Shown here one piece after another: positions 58,769 to 64,000 of a stretch of 64,000 nucleotides of DNA. Numbering within the stretch: the stretch's first letter is position 1; every line of letters begins with the position of its first letter. Made by a program: the position numbers and the translations under genes. The DNA comes from Neelides folsomi. Lineage: Eukaryota > Arthropoda > Collembola > Neelipleona > Neelidae. The stretch is from positions 1 to 64,000 of the forward strand of contig JAQGBZ010000042.1 in NCBI GenBank assembly GCA_034687125.1, in the 5' to 3' direction. The notes beneath the pieces were generated by a model. The model saw only the letters and a program-made list of their open reading frames with translations. It had not been told where the DNA came from and did no database searches.

Positions 58769-59373
58769 TATTGTTTAAATTCCGTGTAGATATCTCAATC
58801 AAAATTCCAAAATAGATCTGAACCCATAATGCATGAATTCAAATATGCATGCTTTAAAAATTCTTGTTTAGGTATGTAATCTTTCGCAGGATTAAAAACT
58901 TGAAATAATAAACAACGAAAACCCTTTATAAATTATTTACTTTAATGGGCATTAAAGTAGATTTTATAAATAAGCTATGATGATAATGATGAGCTAAGTG
59001 GTTGAACTTTTATCATATGGTTTGATCCTTATAAATAAATGACCATGAACATGAATTAAACGCTATGATTTTTATTAACTAATTTGCGTTCAAATATACT
59101 AAAGAACGTCCAGTCATATTTAAGTCTATCATTCGTTATTCGATAAATGGAGCATATAACAGAAAAGAGAGATCATTTCAGAGTGAGATCAGAGCAGACA
59201 GCAGATCGACCAAATACTCAACATTTCAAATACATACACCCTTTAGTTTGATATTTTTTTCACATTCTGAATTGGAGCCCTTATATTTTTACGTGAATTC
59301 AAGTTTTTAATTTACTTGAAAAGTTATCCTTTATTAATCATATACGCCTACCTTCAAGATCAAAAAGCTAAAG
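58769..59373. other. upstream region of the nucleoside hydrolase
   Basis: AT-rich spacer. Around 59,180-59,200 the sequence GAGATCAGAGCAGACAGCAG resembles an initiator and leader start, about 190 bases before the ATG. No TATA box was assigned. Confidence 0.4.
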
Positions 59374-61287
59374 ATGATGGTAAGTAAAGTTTATAAGTTA
59401 TCAAATGATTTTTCAAATTATAAATGTATCAAAAAATCAAAGTTCCAGACTCCACGCACACCTGTTAACCTGTATGTAAACAAAACAAGATATACTGTAA
59501 ACATAAACTATATTTGAATTTGAATATTAATAGAAATATGTGATGATTGATTCGGATCCCGGTACTGATGATGCCTTGGCCATGTGTATACTAATTGAAG
59601 CTCACCGAAATAAAAACATTCCATTTGAGATAGTCGGAATCGTGTGCTCGAACGGAAACGCAACTTTGGATAAATCGGAAAAGAACATGTGCAGAATTTT
59701 GAAAGCATTGAACGAGACAAATGTGAGCCATGATAACTATTGTATACATTTATAAATTAAAATTATATAACACCATTAAATCATTACAATATTTACATTA
59801 TTTATGGATTTTTTCTAGTTTTAGCTTAATGTTAGCAGAATACTCCACCTTTATATTGTTTTGCTCCGTTTTGCTCCTATAAATATTTAAATCATATTTT
59901 TAAGAAAAATCTATCAATTTTTTTAATCTTTAGATTCCGGTGTACGCTGGTGCTGAACATCCCTTGCTTAATCCATGGGAGTACAAATCCGATCCGTTTC
60001 ATGGTTGGGATGGATTTGGGGATCATGAATATTTTCAATCTGACGAAGTTGAAAAAAGGACTAAGGAAGAACATGGAGTCAATGCCATTATACGTTTAGC
60101 TGAAGAGTACAATGATAGAGGAAAACTAACATTCCTCTCACTTGGTTTAAATGACATTAAATTAATAACATCATCAAACATTTCAAATAGTTTTTATCAT
60201 GTAAATTTTTTCTATATAGGCCCGCTTACAACTATAGCTTTAGCCCTCAGGTTAAAGCAAGGACTCAAAAATCAATTCAGAGAGATTTATCTTATGGGAG
60301 GAAATATTGAAGGTGAGGCTAATGGCCGACTAATAATAATTAACAATTTAGAAGTAACTTATATATTTAAAAAAAATTATTTTAGCAAAGCCAATTTAAA
60401 TAAAATAGTTGCTTGAATGTACTATATGTAATACACCTGTTGCATCAGATATCTGAATTCCTTTGATCTGAACGAATTTATTTGTATTAATTAGGAGAAG
60501 GCAATACGACCGTTTCCGGTGAATTCAATTTTGTTGTTGATCCCGAAGCAGCTTTTATTTCTCTTAATGAACTTAATTGTCCGATTTATATTGCCCCTTG
60601 GGAAGTTTGTAAGCGTTGTGCGATTGATTTGGTGAGTGATGATATTCTAATATGATAACAAACAACGTTAAATAATTAAATATTATTCTTTTAAGACGTA
60701 ACATATATTAGAAGTGAATGATCCATTGTTACTATACCCAATTCAGCGAGAAGAAAATGGTGAGATTAAAATTTCCGCCAAAATATTGCATAGAATTGGT
60801 AGCATAGAAAATATTTTGGCGGATATTTTAATCTCATCATTTTCTTCTCGCTGAATTGGGTATAATAAACTGATATTATTAACTAATAATTTATTTAAAG
60901 GATTGGCGGAATAATGTTCTCGGATCCCTCGACACCTCACAAGTTTCCCTTCTTAATAAAATTGAAGCTCGAATACTCACTAAATATGACCAATGGATTC
61001 TTTGTGATCAATTTGCTGCCGCTGCTCTTGTGGAACCAGATGTATTTATCATTAATTTAATAATAAATCATAAATTAATGATCATTTATAATTATTAGGT
61101 TGTGACTAAGAAGCTTGAAAAGCATTGTGTTGTTGAACTATATGGAACTCATACAAGAGGAATGCTGGCCGTTGATCACAATGGCGTTCGTGCTAAACCC
61201 AACAATGTCACGTTCTTAGCAGACTTCGATATGGACCTTATGAAAAAAATGCTTATTTGGGCTGTTGGGGGACAATTTTACAAATAA
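59374..61287 (+). CDS. inosine-uridine preferring nucleoside hydrolase
   Basis: Seven coding exons (59,374-59,379; 59,534-59,722; 59,934-60,144; 60,220-60,312; 60,495-60,631; 60,901-61,041; 61,099-61,287) join in phase to 321 residues, typical for the family. The first coding exon is only ATGATG. The calcium-binding N-terminal motif D-S-D-P-G-T-D-D-A-L-A is intact. Also seen are T-T-I-A-L-A-L, L-M-G-G-N, the E-F-N-F-V-V-D-P-E-A-A motif and C-D-Q-F-A-A-A-A. This enzyme splits the N-glycosidic bond of nucleosides to base plus ribose. It is found in bacteria, protists, nematodes and insects but not mammals. The protein appears cytosolic, with no signal peptide. An intron (60,632-60,900) carries a hairpin element. 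Confidence 0.92.
60733..60864. mobile_element. 132-bp hairpin element inside an intron
   Basis: Two arms of about 55 bp (from TATACCCAATTCAGCGAGAA at 60,733 to its complement ending at 60,864) are almost perfect inverse copies with a loop of about 22 bases. It lies in the fifth intron of the nucleoside hydrolase. The size and TA-flanked ends fit a Tc1/mariner-type MITE, and the arms are fresh enough to suggest recent insertion. Confidence 0.75.
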
Positions 61288-61299
61288 AGATAATATTCA

Positions 61300-63089
61300 T
61301 CCCGAAATAAACCAGAAACGTGCACGTTGATTTTTAATAGTAATTAACTTATAAATAAAATTCTAATAACAAACGAAAATTCATTTTGACATCTTTATTC
61401 ATCATATTGAAATGAACAATGGTTCAAACAACGTTAAGGTTTTCCTTAAATTACATTTTAAAACTAAAGACGCCAAGTGCTAAACAAGAAGGTCTTTAAA
61501 CAACATATAAAGTCGATAGACCTATTGATTGATTTCGAATCAAAATGTCAAACAACTTAAAGATATATTTTATATAAAATCAATTGATAGAAGCAATAAA
61601 TATACGAGAAATATGTATGTATGAATCTTAACTATTTTAAAAAACTTTTAATTTTGCAAGAATTGATTTTATAAAATAAAACATAAAAGAATAAGCTGAC
61701 ATCATTTGTTCAATTCAATCAAAAACGCTAAATTAATTTGCATCCTTATCTAAATAATTAAATCTAAAATTATTTACGACAAAATTATGTAAGTATACTT
61801 ATAGCATATCAATTAAATGATTGATGATAAGTATAATCCTTTGGTAAATTCTTTCTCTTCTCAAATTCATCCCCTTCAAACTACTCGAATTTATGTACAG
61901 GATTAAAAGTTAATTCAAAGGACTTTTCTTAAACATTGTGTAAATACATACACTTACATTAATGAATCTAAATTCTAATTCACAAAATTACTGAAAACAG
62001 TATGACAATTAAATTAGAAATATGAATTGATAAATATACATTGATATACTCTTACTAAAAATATTAATCATATTTTAATATTCTTATTGTAACAGGTATG
62101 ACATTTTTATATTTAACATCATTTTAATTAACTTACACATGAAATAAAAATCTAAAACACACTCTTAATAATTTGCGTGCAATATATAATTAAAGGAGTT
62201 CATATATTATTTCTACAATTTTAAATTCTATATTAAGGCGTGATTAGGTAGTTAATTTGTGTTTAAGAGTTCTAAATATATTTTTAACAAATATATATAT
62301 TACGAAAACTAAATTGATTAAAATCTTATTTACAATATTAACTATGTATTTACAAATAAAGGCGTTATATCTACTTTAATTAAAATAAGACTAACATTGG
62401 GTAATAAAACAAAGATATCAATTCAGCTTTAAGTTTTGTATACAAGACGTGCGGAAGGAAGCAGGAATTGATATTTAAACTTTCGCTAATGTAAATCTAT
62501 AGCTAAAGCATAATATTTATTCTACAATTTTACTTGTGATTATCTTAAAGTGTATTTATAATAGTTAGTGCAACTTGACAAAAAAGTTTAATCTCTTTAT
62601 AATTTTAATTATGGTTAAAGGGATATTTTTTAGTTACAATCTTTTGTCAACTTGACTAGAATGGGAAAAATATAATTGATGGAAAGAACATTGAAAGCGT
62701 CGTGTGACAATTATAATTAAATCTCCGACTCATCGAACGTACACGTACAAGATTAGTTTTTTATTTATAATGTATGTAAATAGCTTTATGGTAAAAGGAT
62801 ATAATTTGTATCTTAAAAATTACTCTGATACTTTTTGAACTCATTTCCCAACGAATTCAACTCTCTTAATAATATGGGTGTTTTGGAAAAATTCTCATTT
62901 GAGGAAATTTTTGTGTAAAACTCAATACATCGAAGATCGTATGATCCAATGCATCTTCTTTTTAAAAGGAATTTACCAATTACAAGACAATAATAGTTAA
63001 TATATATGATTGTTTCAATTGGCCAATTCAATATCAAATACCGTACATTACAATATAATTTCAGTCAATTTTTTTCCTTCTTTTTAAAA
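61300..63089. other. no gene recognised
   Basis: Strongly AT-rich. It contains the 3' UTR of the nucleoside hydrolase and, toward the right, the likely long 3' UTR of the minus-strand coiled-coil gene. The minus-strand frame 63,037-62,813 has no supporting features. Confidence 0.55.
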
Positions 63090-64000
63090 TTAAACGACGG
63101 AACCTTCAGAGCCATATTCTTTAAGGAGACCTCGTAAACGCTGAATCTCCTTGTTGGCTGACGTGAGATCCGTTGAGAGTTGGAGTTCTTTTTCCTTCAA
63201 CTTTTTAATGTCTCTCTGGCACGTCTAAAAAGGAAAATAAGGTTAATTTTAATTCAATACTTGTCCCAATAATCCATTAAAAGCTCAATTAATTAAAATA
63301 CAACAACTTCAATTGAACCAAAAAAATAGTATTTTTATAAATAATAATGCGATTTCTATGTTTTTAAGGAATCGAAGTTTATACTATTTGATTCAATGGC
63401 CTTATGTAACTTTATGTAAATTTTAACAAGGACTATTTTGGGTCCTTATAAGGATCCTTATGGTTCTTGCTAATTAAATTAAAAGTGACAATTGGTTAAG
63501 CAACACTTACCACATTTTGTCTCAACAAATCCAACTTGTCGCATTTCAACTTGTTAATTTCCACTTTTAGATTGTCCACTTTCTCATCCTCAATGCATAG
63601 GGAGCATCCTCGCTTGTTCGGCGTGCCTGCAGAAGACATTGACTCAAGACCAGTGTCGGAATCCTCATTGGTAGACCCCTTGATGCATTTTCCACCAGGG
63701 AGAACTCCATTGGAATTCGTCGAGTGATTCTTGTGGTTTTGTCTATGGAAGTGATGATGATGTTGAGACGCCGCCGAACCTTCCAGTTCCTCCGAATTCA
63801 GGGACGAGTCATCGCTCTCGGAAATTCGAATGCTACGCAATTAAAAGACATTATAATTACAGATACAAACCGATGTGAAGTCGAGTGAAATATAAGGGCC
63901 CTCGTTCAGCCTCTCGTCAGGCTCGAGTGGTAATGAGGGTTCAAAGACCTTAGTTAATTAAGTAAATTTATATTTTCGTTATAGGTAACATACCTCGCAG
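63090..64000 (-). CDS. C-terminal part of a coiled-coil protein (gene continues beyond the window)
   Basis: Two full exons (63,832-63,511 and 63,224-63,090) and the last bases of a third (from 63,994 to the window edge, donor GTATGT) join in phases 2 and 0. The visible 150 or so residues begin with a Ser/Glu segment and a His-rich stretch. Then come D-S-D-T-G-L-E-S-M-S-S-A-G-T-P-N-K-R and a C-S-L-C pair. A heptad-patterned coiled coil follows (L-K-V-E-I-N-K-L-K-C-D-K-L-D-L-L, then L-K-E-K-E-L-Q-L, I-Q-R-L-R-G-L-L). It ends in G-S-E-G-S-V-V. Scaffold or cytoskeletal proteins have such tails, but I cannot name the family. Confidence 0.75.

Noticed and set aside
1-64000. CRISPR arrays, rRNA and tRNA genes
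   Set aside because: No evenly spaced identical repeats, no rRNA-like conserved stretches, and no cloverleaf with intact A and B boxes was noticed by eye; a tRNAscan-SE run would settle the last point.

Overview
This window is AT-rich nuclear DNA of an invertebrate animal, most likely an arthropod. Its coding exons are separated by short GT-AG introns, and AATAAA signals follow several stops. A TATA box with a TCAGT initiator of arthropod type precedes one gene. The gene content (HAP40, ANAPC4, AK8, HMGB, NF-X1, nucleoside hydrolase) is metazoan. I cannot name the species. Exon joins were made by hand from splice signals and reading phase, with no transcript data.

Layout. 0-1.1 kb: the end of a minus-strand coding region with two apparent frame breaks. 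2-6 kb: a transposon graveyard with an inverted repeat, a dead pogo/Tigger transposase and a complex foldback element. 6-10 kb: no gene seen. 10.2-14.7 kb: a large minus-strand C2H2 zinc-finger/polyQ gene. 15.9-19.1 kb: a dead HARBI1-type transposase, a 44-bp tandem repeat and a GC-rich MITE. 19.4-28.4 kb: a compact block of conserved genes, HAP40/F8A (+), ANAPC4 (-) and adenylate kinase 8 (-). 29.1-30.6 kb: a second, cleaner foldback copy and another MITE. 31.2-40.2 kb: a small secreted-protein gene and a tandem pair of unrecognised minus-strand genes that share a C-terminal domain. One of the pair can be assembled into a nine-exon, 1183-residue membrane-anchored protein. 42.5-43.6 kb: an intronless DUF4291 gene. 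45.8-46.4 kb: a secreted six-cysteine protein. 48.7-49.5 kb: HMGB. 51.0-51.9 kb: a small unrecognised gene with 5' UTR exons. 52.5-57.6 kb: NF-X1 in 12 exons. 59.4-61.3 kb: an inosine-uridine type nucleoside hydrolase. 63.1-64.0 kb: the 3' end of a coiled-coil gene that runs off the window.

The conserved genes are unrelated housekeeping functions: cell-cycle ubiquitin ligase, nucleotide metabolism, chromatin architecture, RNA/transcription control and purine/pyrimidine salvage. They form no operon or pathway. The most unusual content is the tandem unrecognised gene family at 32-40 kb, the animal DUF4291 gene, and the foldback elements with subrepeat arms and 8-bp target duplications. Several small inverted-repeat elements sit inside introns of the conserved genes.
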